From contig NZ_FOGT01000025.1 in assembly GCF_900111295.1 (NCBI RefSeq), positions 1-39,122 on the forward strand: DNA of 39,122 nt, read 5' to 3'. How positions within the stretch are numbered: the stretch's first letter is position 1; the number at the start of each line of letters is the position of its first letter. Made by a program: the position numbers and the translations under genes. The notes below the pieces were generated by a model that was not told the DNA's origin, searched no databases, and saw only the letters and a list, made by a program, of their open reading frames with translations. The DNA comes from Salipaludibacillus aurantiacus. Lineage in GTDB: Bacteria; Bacillota; Bacilli; Bacillales; Salisediminibacteriaceae. Positions 25,116 through 33,267 of this stretch are shown one piece after another.

Positions 25116-25229
25116 ATGAAAGATTTTAGTTGGGGATCACCCGTAAGTGTTGCCTGCCTGGGCGTTTTTTTATTTGGCCTCGGATACTTGCTGGACGTGA
25201 TCTGGAAGTATTTTTTAAGTTTTGGATAA
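25116..25229 (+). CDS. Small single-helix membrane protein (37 residues)
   Basis: ATG is seven bases after TGGAGG, a strong ribosome site. The protein reads MKDFSWGSPVSVACLGVFLF, then GLGYLLDVIWKYFLSFG. Residues about 9-28 form one membrane helix, with a charged or aromatic end (DVIWKYF). It ends 21 bases before the amidase start and shares its promoter region, so the two are likely one transcript. I do not recognise the family. It may help insert, regulate or tether the amidase or another wall enzyme. Confidence 0.65.
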   Translation: MKDFSWGSPVSVACLGVFLFGLGYLLDVIWKYFLSFG

Positions 25230-25250
25230 AAATTAATAGGAGGGACTTTG

Positions 25251-27056
25251 GTGAAAAAGACGGTACTACTGTTTCTAGCATTCATTCTGGCATTCAGTTT
25301 TTTCAAAGAATTGGATTTCCAGCAGCCGCACCACGTACACGCACAATCTGTAGAAAAAGGCGAAATTACCGCCAATTCACTGAATATCCGCTCCAAGCCG
25401 ACAACAAATTCCGGCATCATTGGGGGTTATTTCAGAGGAGCTTCAGTCGAGCTTCATGAAAAAACAGGCTCATGGTATAAAGTCCGATACAACAATCAAT
25501 GGGGCTATATACACAGTTCACACGTAAAAGTAACCAGCTCATCGTCAGCAGGGAACAGTTCCTCGCAAGCGATTGGTTCAGGAGAAGTGACAGCAAGCAG
25601 CCTGAACGTCCGAGTTTCTGCCTCAACAAGCTCACGTGTGATGAGCAGATTAAGCAGAGGAACGAAAGTGGACCTTTTTGAACAATCAGGTGACTGGTAT
25701 AAGATTAAAGCAGGCAACAGTTGGGGCTACATTCACAGTTCCCATGTCCGCACAGCTGGACTTTCGTCCAACAGAGGATCATCAGGCAGCAGCCAAACCT
25801 CAAATTCACCCATTGGTACAGGAGAAGTAACAGCAAGCAACTTAAATGTCCGCGCATCGGCGACGACAAGCTCAAGCATCATCAGCAGTCTGCGCCGGGG
25901 AGCAAAAGTGGACCTTCACGAAAAATCAGGCGACTGGTACAAAATTAAAGTTGGAAGCAACTGGGGCTACATTCACAGTTCTTATGTAAAAGCTTCAGGC
26001 CAATCATCCGGAACTGGCTCGTCAGGCAGCAGCCAGGACACGAGTTCAGCCACAGGTTCAGGAGAAATCACGGCGAGCAGCCTGAACGTCAGAGCATCAG
26101 CCTCCACCAGCTCGCAAACAATCACACGTTTAAGCCGAGGCACGAAAATCGACCTTTTTGGAAAAACAGGCGACTGGTATAAAATTAAAGTTGGAAGCGG
26201 TTGGGGATACATACATAGTTCCTTCGTGAGAACGAGCGGGACCTCGTCGTCATCAGACTCGTCGTCAGGCAGCAGCTCGAATTCCAACGCGAGTCTCGGC
26301 ACAGGGCAAATTACAGCGACCAGCTTAAATGTCCGCGAGTCGGCATCAACAGACTCCAGGATTATCAGCCGTTTGAGCAGGGGCACTGAAGTACAGCTTC
26401 ATGAACAATCAGGCGACTTTTATAAAATTAAATCAGGAAACAGCTGGGGTTACATTCACGGGTCGTATGTCCGCTTAGCTTCACAGAGTTCCGGAAGTTC
26501 AGGCGGAGGTTCAGGAAGCCTTAATGGGAAAACGATCTTTATTGATCCAGGTCACGGAGGCAGAGACCCGGGGGCAGTCGCAGGCAACGTCTATGAAAGC
26601 CATATCGTGCTGGCCATCAGCCAAAAGCTGAAGGCGGCATTGGAACGCGAAGGCGCAAGGGTCGTTATGAGCCGAACGAATGACAGCTTTGTAACGATTG
26701 GTAACAGGGTGAGCCAGGCAAACCAGTCAGGAGCAGACCTGTTTATCAGCGTCCATGCCAACTCATTCCCAAGCCCGTCAGTTAACGGTTCAGAAGTTCT
26801 CTATAGTGAAACGAGAGCACCGGCCCAGAGCAGGCGTCTGGCCCAGGAAATCCAGGCGAGCATTGCCGGCGGCATGAACATGAGAGACCGGGGAGTAGTC
26901 AGAAGAAACCTTCAAGTCTTGACTGGACCTACGATGCCGGCTGTTCTGATTGAACCAGGATTTATTAGTAATACAGCAGATCTTGAAAAACTGCTGAACC
27001 AGCAGGACAAACTGGTAAATGAAATTGTCAAAGGCATAAATAATTACTACAGATAA
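25251..27056 (+). CDS. Secreted N-acetylmuramoyl-L-alanine amidase with five SH3b domains
   Basis: 601 residues. GTG at 25251 is seven bases after AGGAGG; the TTG at 25248 is only four away. A signal peptide ends near VHA-QS (about 29). Five bacterial SH3 domains follow, each with xGEITASSLNVRxSAxT and GxWYKIKxGxxWGYIHSSxV, separated by Ser/Gly linkers. The Amidase_3 domain (about 425-601) has zinc ligands His435 (DPGHGG), Glu449 (YESH) and His502 (SVHAN), and catalytic Glu568 (IEPGF). It cleaves the MurNAc-L-Ala bond of peptidoglycan, as in LytC/CwlC-type proteins. The SH3b domains bind the wall. It is the second gene after the small membrane protein and ends in a terminator. Confidence 0.92.
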   Translation: MKKTVLLFLAFILAFSFFKELDFQQPHHVHAQSVEKGEITANSLNIRSKPTTNSGIIGGYFRGASVELHEKTGSWYKVRYNNQWGYIHSSHVKVTSSSSAGNSSSQAIGSGEVTASSLNVRVSASTSSRVMSRLSRGTKVDLFEQSGDWYKIKAGNSWGYIHSSHVRTAGLSSNRGSSGSSQTSNSPIGTGEVTASNLNVRASATTSSSIISSLRRGAKVDLHEKSGDWYKIKVGSNWGYIHSSYVKASGQSSGTGSSGSSQDTSSATGSGEITASSLNVRASASTSSQTITRLSRGTKIDLFGKTGDWYKIKVGSGWGYIHSSFVRTSGTSSSSDSSSGSSSNSNASLGTGQITATSLNVRESASTDSRIISRLSRGTEVQLHEQSGDFYKIKSGNSWGYIHGSYVRLASQSSGSSGGGSGSLNGKTIFIDPGHGGRDPGAVAGNVYESHIVLAISQKLKAALEREGARVVMSRTNDSFVTIGNRVSQANQSGADLFISVHANSFPSPSVNGSEVLYSETRAPAQSRRLAQEIQASIAGGMNMRDRGVVRRNLQVLTGPTMPAVLIEPGFISNTADLEKLLNQQDKLVNEIVKGINNYYR

Positions 27057-27060
27057 GAAA

Positions 27061-27112
27061 ATGGCTGTCTGAGCCGGTGATCTCCCGGTCAGGCAGCCAT
27101 TCCTTTTGGGGA
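27061..27112 (+). terminator. Terminator of the amidase gene
   Basis: Long hairpin ATGGCTG-TCTGA-CCGG / CCGG-TCAGG-CAGCCAT followed by TCCTTTT. Confidence 0.8.
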
Positions 27113-27233
27113 AGGGGAGGAGGGAAATGGGATTTTTAGGTGCTACAGGCCACCAGACCGTCGTACACCAACTGCCCAGGCCGCCGATCCCCAGCGCCCC
27201 ACTCTACCCACCGTCCCCCTAAAATCCCCACTA

Positions 27234-27284
27234 AAAAACCAGCCCCGAAATAACGATTTCTCGTCATCTTCCGGAGCTGGCTTT
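27234..27284 (-). terminator. Terminator of the galU-ugd operon
   Basis: On the minus strand GCCAGCTCCGG pairs with a matching CGGGGCTGG arm and is followed by TTTTTT. Confidence 0.8.
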
Positions 27285-27295
27285 CATCATACCTC

Positions 27296-28627
27296 TTACA
27301 TTCCTACTTCAACTTTACCTTTAACCACAGGCGCGCGCCCGATGGAATAATAGTCGAGGCCAGCTTCGGCTGCCTGGTCGAGGCCGTAGCAGTTTCGGCC
27401 GTCAAATACTAGCGGCTGCGCCATTTTTTCCCTGAACACGCTCAGATCCAGCGCTTTAAATTCATCCCAGTCTGTAACAAGGAAAGCAGCGTCTGCGCCA
27501 GTAAGGGCTTCTTCAACTGATCCCACGTAGCTGACACCCTCCGGCATTGTCTTGCGGGCATTGTCCATGGCGATCGGATCGTACCCAACGACTTCAGCGC
27601 CCGCAAGCAGCAGTTCCTCGCTCATCGTGATCGCAGGCGATTCGCGCATGTCATCCGTGTTAGGCTTAAACGCCAGTCCCAGCAACGCGACACGTTTACC
27701 TTTAAGCGTATCCATCACTTTCTTCGCTTTTTCAGGCAGGATGTGATGCTGGTAGTTGTTGACCCTGATGACTGAATTAAGCAGTTCAAAGTTGTGGTCC
27801 ACATAGGAAGCGATCTGCGTCAGCGCCTTCGTGTCTTTAGGGAAGCAGGAGCCCCCGTAGCCGATACCCGCGCGCAGGAACTGGTGGCCGATCCGGCCGT
27901 CCATGCCCATGCCAGCAGACACGTCTTCAATATTGGCGCCCAGTTTTTCACAAATATTCGCGATTTCGTTAATGAAACTGATTTTTGTCGCGAGGAACGC
28001 ATTAGACGCGTACTTGATCATTTCCGCGCTACGCACGTCAGTACGGTAGACAGGGATATTAAATGGCTTATTAATCTCTTCGATCATATCGCCGGCCCAT
28101 TTGTCATCTGCGCCGACAACAATGCGGTCACCGTTAAACGCGTCGTAAACCGCATTTCCTTCACGCAAAAATTCAGGGTTTGAAACGATCGATACAGCCA
28201 CACCGTTAGTCAAATGTTCCTTAATTGTCCGCAGAATATAATCGTTTGTCCCAACAGGCACCGTACTCTTTGTCACCACTACGACGTCCTGCTTGACGTG
28301 GGAAGCGATATCGACAGCGACCTGGTCGACGTACTGCAGATCGGCTGTTCCGTCTTCGCGCTCAGGCGTACCGACAGCGATATAAATCACCTCTTTACCA
28401 GTGAATCCCTCGTTATGGTTCGTCGTAAAATGGAGGCGTCCGGCATCGATATTCCGTTTCATGACGTCATCAAGACCAGGCTCATAAATCGGGGATTCGC
28501 CGCGCTGCATGCGCGCCACTTTCGCTTCATCAATATCGATACATGTGACCTCGTGGCCGACTTCCGAAAGGGCCACCCCTGTGACTAAGCCAACATAACC
28601 AGTTCCAACCACAGCAATCTTTTTCAT
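27296..28627 (-). CDS. ugd: UDP-glucose 6-dehydrogenase
   Basis: 443 residues; ATG after AGGAGG. It oxidises UDP-glucose twice with NAD to UDP-glucuronate, a precursor for acidic surface polymers. The NAD loop GTGYVG starts at residue 8 and the catalytic Cys261 is in GYGGSCFPKDTKAL. Middle and C-terminal motifs (VTKSTVPVGT, VSNPEFLREGNA, LGLAFKPNTDDMRESPA) are all present. Length is normal for the family. It follows galU by 45 bases in the same direction. Confidence 0.94.
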   Translation of the reverse strand: MKKIAVVGTGYVGLVTGVALSEVGHEVTCIDIDEAKVARMQRGESPIYEPGLDDVMKRNIDAGRLHFTTNHNEGFTGKEVIYIAVGTPEREDGTADLQYVDQVAVDIASHVKQDVVVVTKSTVPVGTNDYILRTIKEHLTNGVAVSIVSNPEFLREGNAVYDAFNGDRIVVGADDKWAGDMIEEINKPFNIPVYRTDVRSAEMIKYASNAFLATKISFINEIANICEKLGANIEDVSAGMGMDGRIGHQFLRAGIGYGGSCFPKDTKALTQIASYVDHNFELLNSVIRVNNYQHHILPEKAKKVMDTLKGKRVALLGLAFKPNTDDMRESPAITMSEELLLAGAEVVGYDPIAMDNARKTMPEGVSYVGSVEEALTGADAAFLVTDWDEFKALDLSVFREKMAQPLVFDGRNCYGLDQAAEAGLDYYSIGRAPVVKGKVEVGM

Positions 28628-28672
28628 CTTGATCCTCCTAAAAATGCTTCTGCTTAACTAAAAGCTTCTATA

Positions 28673-29569
28673 TTAATACTTGTTTTGTAAATGAGTCTTT
28701 GCAATGCCCTCTAAATAGTCGAGCATATCGTGTTTTAAATCTTCCCGCTGAAGGGCGAAATCAACAGTCGCTTTCACGAAGCCAAGTTTATCGCCGACAT
28801 CGTAGCGCTTCCCGGCGAATTCATAGGCGAGCACGACCTGGCTTTCGTTCAGCTTCTTGATCGCGTCTGTCAACTGAATTTCATTCCCGGCGCCGGGCGG
28901 GAGATTATCGAGAATATCAAAGATCTCCGGACGGAGTACGTAGCGACCCATAATCGCATGATTCGAAGGCGCCTCTTCCTTAGCCGGCTTTTCAACTAAA
29001 TCAGCGACATGGATGACCCCAGGCTCAATTTCAGACGACTTCGGCGAGACAATCCCGTACTTGGAGACATCGTCTTCCGGGACGGGCTGAACACCGACGA
29101 CAGAAGAATTGTACCGGTCAAACACCTCAATGAGCTGCTTTAGACACGGTTTTTCGTCAGACTGGACAATATCGTCGCCTAACAGGACAGCAAACGGCTC
29201 ATCGCCGATAAAGTGCTTGGCGCAGCAGATCGCATGCCCCAGCCCTTTAGGCTCCTTCTGCCTGATGTAATGAATGTTCGCCATGTTGGAAATGCCCTGG
29301 ACTTCTTCAAGAAGGGCCATCTTTTCTTTCCTCAGCAATGTTTCTTCAAGTTCGTACGATTTATCGAAATGGTCTTCAATCGCCCGCTTGCCGCGGCCGC
29401 TTATAATAATAATATCTTCAATTCCGGATTGAACTGCTTCTTCCACAATATACTGTATTGTGGGCTTATCGACGATCGGCAGCATTTCCTTCGGCTGGGC
29501 TTTTGTGGCAGGCAAAAATCGCGTCCCGAGCCCGGCAGCAGGAATAATGGCCTTTCTGACTATCGGCAT
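28673..29569 (-). CDS. galU: UTP-glucose-1-phosphate uridylyltransferase
   Basis: 298 residues; ATG after AAAGGAG. It makes UDP-glucose from UTP and glucose-1-phosphate. The nucleotidyltransferase signature is [20 protein letters not shown] (about 12-31), followed by [15 protein letters not shown]; the substrate loop VEKP and [10 protein letters not shown] are visible. It is the first gene of the galU-ugd pair and so supplies Ugd directly. Length is typical of bacterial GalU. A promoter with a Spo0A-like box lies upstream. Confidence 0.95.
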   Translation of the reverse strand: MPIVRKAIIPAAGLGTRFLPATKAQPKEMLPIVDKPTIQYIVEEAVQSGIEDIIIISGRGKRAIEDHFDKSYELEETLLRKEKMALLEEVQGISNMANIHYIRQKEPKGLGHAICCAKHFIGDEPFAVLLGDDIVQSDEKPCLKQLIEVFDRYNSSVVGVQPVPEDDVSKYGIVSPKSSEIEPGVIHVADLVEKPAKEEAPSNHAIMGRYVLRPEIFDILDNLPPGAGNEIQLTDAIKKLNESQVVLAYEFAGKRYDVGDKLGFVKATVDFALQREDLKHDMLDYLEGIAKTHLQNKY

Positions 29570-29986
29570 AATTCTCCACTCCTTTCACTCTACATTTAAC
29601 AATACAACCAAATTTTTATGTAAGCAATATAAATCAGAGAGATTAATTCGACAAAATTAAGGAAATTTCTTTTAAATATACTAAGTTTAAACATAAAAGT
29701 GGAAAAAATCTGAATATCTCCCTTTACCCGTGAAGAGTTGTACAGTAAAATAGGATATTGAGGTTTTATACTGGATGAATGTGTTAATAGTTAAATAGAC
29801 TTACTTTTAATTAAAGACTTTGTTATAGAAGAAGATTGATTTTTTCCACCTGTTCCTCTTTTTTCCAGGACAGCAAGATTTCTTAAGCTGTGGCTTGCGA
29901 GGTCTCGCTTAAGGCCGATAGTTCTTCAGCATTTCACCCTCTTTTCTAAAATTAACAGTCATAATATATAAAAAGGAGTGTCGTTA
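29570..29986. other. Divergent intergenic region between galU and LCP copy 2
   Basis: The galU promoter lies at its left end (listed separately). The rest is AT-rich; no open frame with a ribosome site was found. A run ATAATATATAAAAAGGAG lies just before LCP copy 2, but no clear -35 was found for it. Confidence 0.5.
29626..29654 (-). promoter_or_regulatory. galU promoter with overlapping Spo0A-box-like site
   Basis: On the minus strand the -35 is TTGTCG (29654-29649), the spacer is 17 bases and the -10 is TATATT (29631-29626). The -35 is part of the exact TGTCGAA at 29653-29647. Overlap of a 0A box with the -35 is a known layout of Spo0A-activated sigma-A promoters; control here is inferred. 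Confidence 0.55.
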
Positions 29987-31039
29987 ATGGCACTATCACG
30001 TGTGGATTCGAGACAGAAAAAAACAAAAAAGCCCCGTTCTTTCCTTAAAATTGCCCTCTTTACGTTTCTCGGCGTCTTAATTGTCGCTGGAAGTGCTGTC
30101 GGTTACATGATTCATCAGATAATGGATGTGACGTCAAGCGCCCAGCAGGATCTGGAAAGAGGCGACCGCTCAGAATACAGGGAAGAAGTCGTCAATCCGG
30201 ACATTGACCCGGTATCCGTCCTGTTTCTTGGGCTTGATACGAGAGACGGTGATTTAAGCGGCAGGACAGACGCCATGGTCCTCGTCACGTTCAACCCGGA
30301 TGAAGGCACCGTAAAAATGCTTAATATTCCGCGTGATACCCGGGTTAATATTGCAGGAAGATACGAACAGGACAAAATTAACCACGCCCATGCATTCGGC
30401 GGAGTGGATATGACAATGGACACTGTCGAACAGTTCCTCGATATCCCTGTAGACTATTTTGTATCGTTAAACTTCGACGCGTTCATGGAAATTGTCGATG
30501 AGCTGAACGGCATAAAAATTGATTCCCCAATGGCATTTACCGAAACAGATAATGCCACATATGGAACTCTTACCATTCAGGAAGGCGAGCAAATCGTCAA
30601 CGGTGAAAAAGCCTTGGCCTATGTCCGTATGAGGAAACACGATCCGCAAGGCGATATCGGGCGCGGCGAACGCCAAAAAGAAGTCATTGCCTCAATTATT
30701 AACGAAATGGCAACCTTCAGCTCCATTACAAACTTTAATTCATTGATGGACACAGTGGAAAGAAACCTGAACACAAATGCCACTTTCAACAATATCGTTT
30801 CAATGCATTCTTACGCGAGCGAACTCGATAACATCGAATCGTTAAGCTATGACGGGACGGCTATAACTGACAACGGCATCTATTATTACCAGCCTGATGA
30901 ACAGTCGGTGGCTGAAACATCCCAGCGCCTGCAAAAACACTTAGGCATCATTGAAGAAACAGAAAGCGACTACGCCTCAGCTTCTGACTCCAAGGAAAAA
31001 GAAGCTGAAGAAGAGGAACAGTCAGAACCGGTTCATTAA
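29987..31039 (+). CDS. LytR-CpsA-Psr (LCP) family wall-polymer ligase, copy 2
   Basis: 350 residues from ATG 29987, eight bases after AAGGAG; an in-frame GTG at 29978 overlaps the ribosome site. One membrane helix (about 20-40). The LCP core is nearly the same as copy 1: VLFLGLDTRDGDLSGRTDAM, NIPRDTRVNI, DKINHAHAFGGVDMTMDTVE, and a C-terminal RMRKHDPQGDIGRGERQK. The tail is Glu-rich (EETESDYASASDSKEKEAEE). The pair probably arose by duplication. LCP enzymes can differ in polymer specificity, so the two may attach different polymers such as teichoic-type and acidic polysaccharide. Confidence 0.92.
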   Translation: MALSRVDSRQKKTKKPRSFLKIALFTFLGVLIVAGSAVGYMIHQIMDVTSSAQQDLERGDRSEYREEVVNPDIDPVSVLFLGLDTRDGDLSGRTDAMVLVTFNPDEGTVKMLNIPRDTRVNIAGRYEQDKINHAHAFGGVDMTMDTVEQFLDIPVDYFVSLNFDAFMEIVDELNGIKIDSPMAFTETDNATYGTLTIQEGEQIVNGEKALAYVRMRKHDPQGDIGRGERQKEVIASIINEMATFSSITNFNSLMDTVERNLNTNATFNNIVSMHSYASELDNIESLSYDGTAITDNGIYYYQPDEQSVAETSQRLQKHLGIIEETESDYASASDSKEKEAEEEEQSEPVH

Positions 31040-31051
31040 TTAAGGTAGAAG

Positions 31052-31086
31052 CTGTCATTATCCCGAGGGGTAATGGCAGTTTTTTC
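31052..31086 (+). terminator. Terminator of LCP copy 2
   Basis: A 12-bp stem (CTGTCATTATCC with GGGTAATGGCAG, two G-U) with a CGAG loop, followed by six T. Confidence 0.9.
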
Positions 31087-31109
31087 TTGTGAACAAAGGG
31101 GGCATTAAG

Positions 31110-31251
31110 GAGGAGTGCAGCAAAAATCCGGGCGAGTGCCTCAAATAATGTACGGAGTGGATCAAATAATGGATGGAGTGCAGCAAATATTCCGTCGACT
31201 ATTGTGCCGAGTGCATCAAATACCAAAGGAACTGTCTCAAATAAAGTCCGG
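31110..31251. repeat. Type A 21-bp tandem repeat array, third copy
   Basis: Units GAGTGCAGCAAAAATC, GAGTGCCTCAAATAATG, GAGTGGATCAAATAATG, GAGTGCAGCAAATATTC, GAGTGCATCAAATACC and AACTGTCTCAAATAAAG. Most are 21 bp; one is longer by about 12. It directly precedes the 36-bp connector. Confidence 0.88.
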
Positions 31252-31253
31252 AT

Positions 31254-31289
31254 CTTAACCGAAAAGAGCTAATTTGTTATTTCCGGAGT
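31254..31289 (+). repeat. 36-bp connector repeat, copy 1
   Basis: CTTAACCGAAAAGAGCTAAT followed by TTGTTATTTCCGGAGT. It is identical over 36 bp to 38906-38941. It sits between a type A and a type B array. Confidence 0.95.
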
Positions 31290-31353
31290 GCCGAAACCCG
31301 CGCCACCCTGATCAAAGCATATCCAGGTGGGGTGGAACTCCCAATCCTCAGCC

Positions 31354-31456
31354 GTTGTGATACAATTCTCGACCAAACTGCCACAATCCCCGGGCATTGT
31401 GCGACAATCTCCCCCAAAAGTGTCACAATCCAAAGCCAAAGTGCGACAATCAAATA
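31354..31456. repeat. Type B 21-bp tandem repeat array, first copy
   Basis: Four units at exact 21-bp steps with core GTGCSACAATC or TGCCACAATC and tails such as CCCGGGCATT, TCCCCCAAAA and CAAAGCCAAA. Both apparent open frames here are by-products. Confidence 0.88.
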
Positions 31457-31513
31457 GATGCCCACGCCCTATTAGACCCTGCAGCCCGCATCCCATCTTC
31501 AACTCCACCTCAT

Positions 31514-31554
31514 AAAAAAAGGCAGGTAGCCGACTAAACTGCTTCCTGCCTTTT
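31514..31554 (-). terminator. Terminator of the ATP-grasp gene
   Basis: AAAAGGCAGG-AGC pairs with GCT-CCTGCC and seven T follow on the minus strand. Confidence 0.85.
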
Positions 31555-31583
31555 CCATAGTAGAAGACTCACAAAACCCCTGC

Positions 31584-32927
31584 TTACTTCTTAACTGTTT
31601 TTACTATTGTGCGAAAAGGGGAAGTATAACGCCAGCTCTTACTTTGGAGTAAATTTTCATATTTGTTCTTAATCATTTTCTTTTGTCTTCTAAGCCTTTT
31701 GTTTTGAAGTCTCAAGTTTTTAGCATTCTCTTCTGCTTCTTGCAGCATGTTCTCCAGTTCCTTTATTTTATTGGAGTATCTCGTAATCTGTCTTTTTTGC
31801 TTTTTAAGCTTTACTTTCGGGGACACATAATTTTGGTTCCCGTTTTCTTCACTTACTTTCTGTAAGATTTCTTCTGTTAAATCTCCAAACATTGGTTTTT
31901 GAGCGGCCAGCTGGTAAAGCCATGTGGCACCAGCAAAATTGGCTTCGATGCAGACAGGCTTACCGTCAGTATCCATAGCAATATCCCAAGAGACAAAATC
32001 ATGATGAAGGATCTGCGCATGAGCGTCTATTACAAACTGCTTAAACTCTTCAAAGTTAGGAATAGAGTCCAAATCTTTAAAACAGAAATTCGTAGTAGGG
32101 TGGTGAGTGTACGTATTTGCATGCTCATCCATGGCAATATCCAGAAACTTGCCGTCCTCAGTAAGCCCAAGGCAGACGCCGCCACCACCAGCATTATCCT
32201 TAACGTCATTATTAGCACCGAATCTAGCAAATGTTAACAAGTGTATGATTTCCTGCTTCCATCGCAAAGTAACCATTCTTAAAGTATTTACTGACGATGG
32301 GTGAGGGGCAGCCATGAGAGGATGCTGCTTAATTGCTTTCTGGACGATAAAGTTTTGGCCATAAGTTTCTTCCAGATCAGAAAGCGTCACGGCTTCTTCT
32401 CCCCTCATTAAATAACCCGATCTAATAACAAGCTTAGCTATACCTATACCATTATTTGTATTGCTCGGTTTTATAATTAAGTCAGATTCTGATTCCAGGA
32501 GGGTCTGCTTTGCTTCTTTGGAGCTAAGATGATGGTTGTCTGAGCTGAAATATTTACCTCGCACTCTTTTTAAAACGGTTTCAGCTGAACGCGGCGTTTT
32601 TAACAGTGCGTCATAAATATTCTTATCCTTATATCCGACCGTGATTTGTTTATCATTAAAATAAGGAATGATTTGAGAAGACATAAGGTAAGCAGGAACC
32701 ACCCTAGTGTCTTTCCTTCCGGTTAAATTCATGAACGCTATGTTTAAGACAGGGTCTACCTTTTGATTATAATGCTTTGACCAAAATGCTTGAATGTCAG
32801 AAACAAATTTTTCATCAGTCATTTCCAATAGTCCAGCCTTTAAATAGCGCTTAAAAGCACCGGAGGCCGGGTCAATATCCAAACTTTTATAATCATCATC
32901 GGTTATGTTGACGTAATTTTTCTCCAT
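31584..32927 (-). CDS. Sugar-transfer-associated ATP-grasp protein with coiled-coil tail
   Basis: 447 residues. ATG 32927 follows AAGGGGG by five bases; an upstream in-frame GTG (32972) has no ribosome site. Residues about 60-345 look like the sugar-transfer-associated ATP-grasp family (PF14397-type): SDLIIKPSNTNNGIGIAKL and FIVQKAIKQHPLMAAPHPSS are the ATP/substrate segments, and SVNTLRMVTLRW, FVSWDIAMD and CIEANFAGATWLYQ hold the metal-binding acids. Residues about 360-430 are a Lys/Glu-rich coiled coil. It ends SKSWRYTSPFRTIVKTVKK, a tail I recognise from some surface glycosyltransferases. It may ligate a group to a surface polymer. It is a single gene, not in operon with its neighbours. 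Confidence 0.72.
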   Translation of the reverse strand: MEKNYVNITDDDYKSLDIDPASGAFKRYLKAGLLEMTDEKFVSDIQAFWSKHYNQKVDPVLNIAFMNLTGRKDTRVVPAYLMSSQIIPYFNDKQITVGYKDKNIYDALLKTPRSAETVLKRVRGKYFSSDNHHLSSKEAKQTLLESESDLIIKPSNTNNGIGIAKLVIRSGYLMRGEEAVTLSDLEETYGQNFIVQKAIKQHPLMAAPHPSSVNTLRMVTLRWKQEIIHLLTFARFGANNDVKDNAGGGGVCLGLTEDGKFLDIAMDEHANTYTHHPTTNFCFKDLDSIPNFEEFKQFVIDAHAQILHHDFVSWDIAMDTDGKPVCIEANFAGATWLYQLAAQKPMFGDLTEEILQKVSEENGNQNYVSPKVKLKKQKRQITRYSNKIKELENMLQEAEENAKNLRLQNKRLRRQKKMIKNKYENLLQSKSWRYTSPFRTIVKTVKK

Positions 32928-33074
32928 TTTTACCCCCTTAGTCGCTATGAATCTAATATTTGGAAATATCACCTATTATATTACCTGTATTTTCCATAAA
33001 TAAACAGACTTTTTTCCATTAATCAACTTTTTATTTATACAAAAAAATAGGAAGATTACCCCTGGGAAAAGGAA
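32928..33074. other. Upstream region of the ATP-grasp gene
   Basis: AT-rich; holds the ribosome site AAGGGGG and probable promoter sequence on the minus strand, none clear enough to assign. Confidence 0.4.
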
Positions 33075-33078
33075 AGTC

Positions 33079-33267
33079 ACAATCCTCAGCCGTTGTGCCA
33101 CAATCTTTGACCAAACTGCCACAATCCTGGACCGAACTGTCTCAATCCCCAGCCAAAGTGCGACAGTACCGCCCAAAAGTGCAACAATCCCCAGCCGGAG
33201 TGCCACAATCTCGCCCAAAAGTGCAACAATCCAAAGCCAAAGTGCCACAATTCCCAACCATGCTACA
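33079..33267. repeat. Type B 21-bp tandem repeat array, main copy
   Basis: Nine consecutive units of exactly 21 bp, each starting with a variant of CACAATC and ending in variants of CCAAAGTGC (for example CACAATCCTCAGCCGTTGTG). Because 21 is divisible by three, both strands carry spurious open frames with seven-residue repeats. Confidence 0.93.

Noticed and set aside
29978-29986. GTG at 29978 as the LCP-2 start, and the matching GTG at 24886 for LCP-1
   Set aside because: Both overlap their AAGGAG ribosome sites; the next start codons (ATG 29987, TTG 24877) have ideal eight-base spacing.
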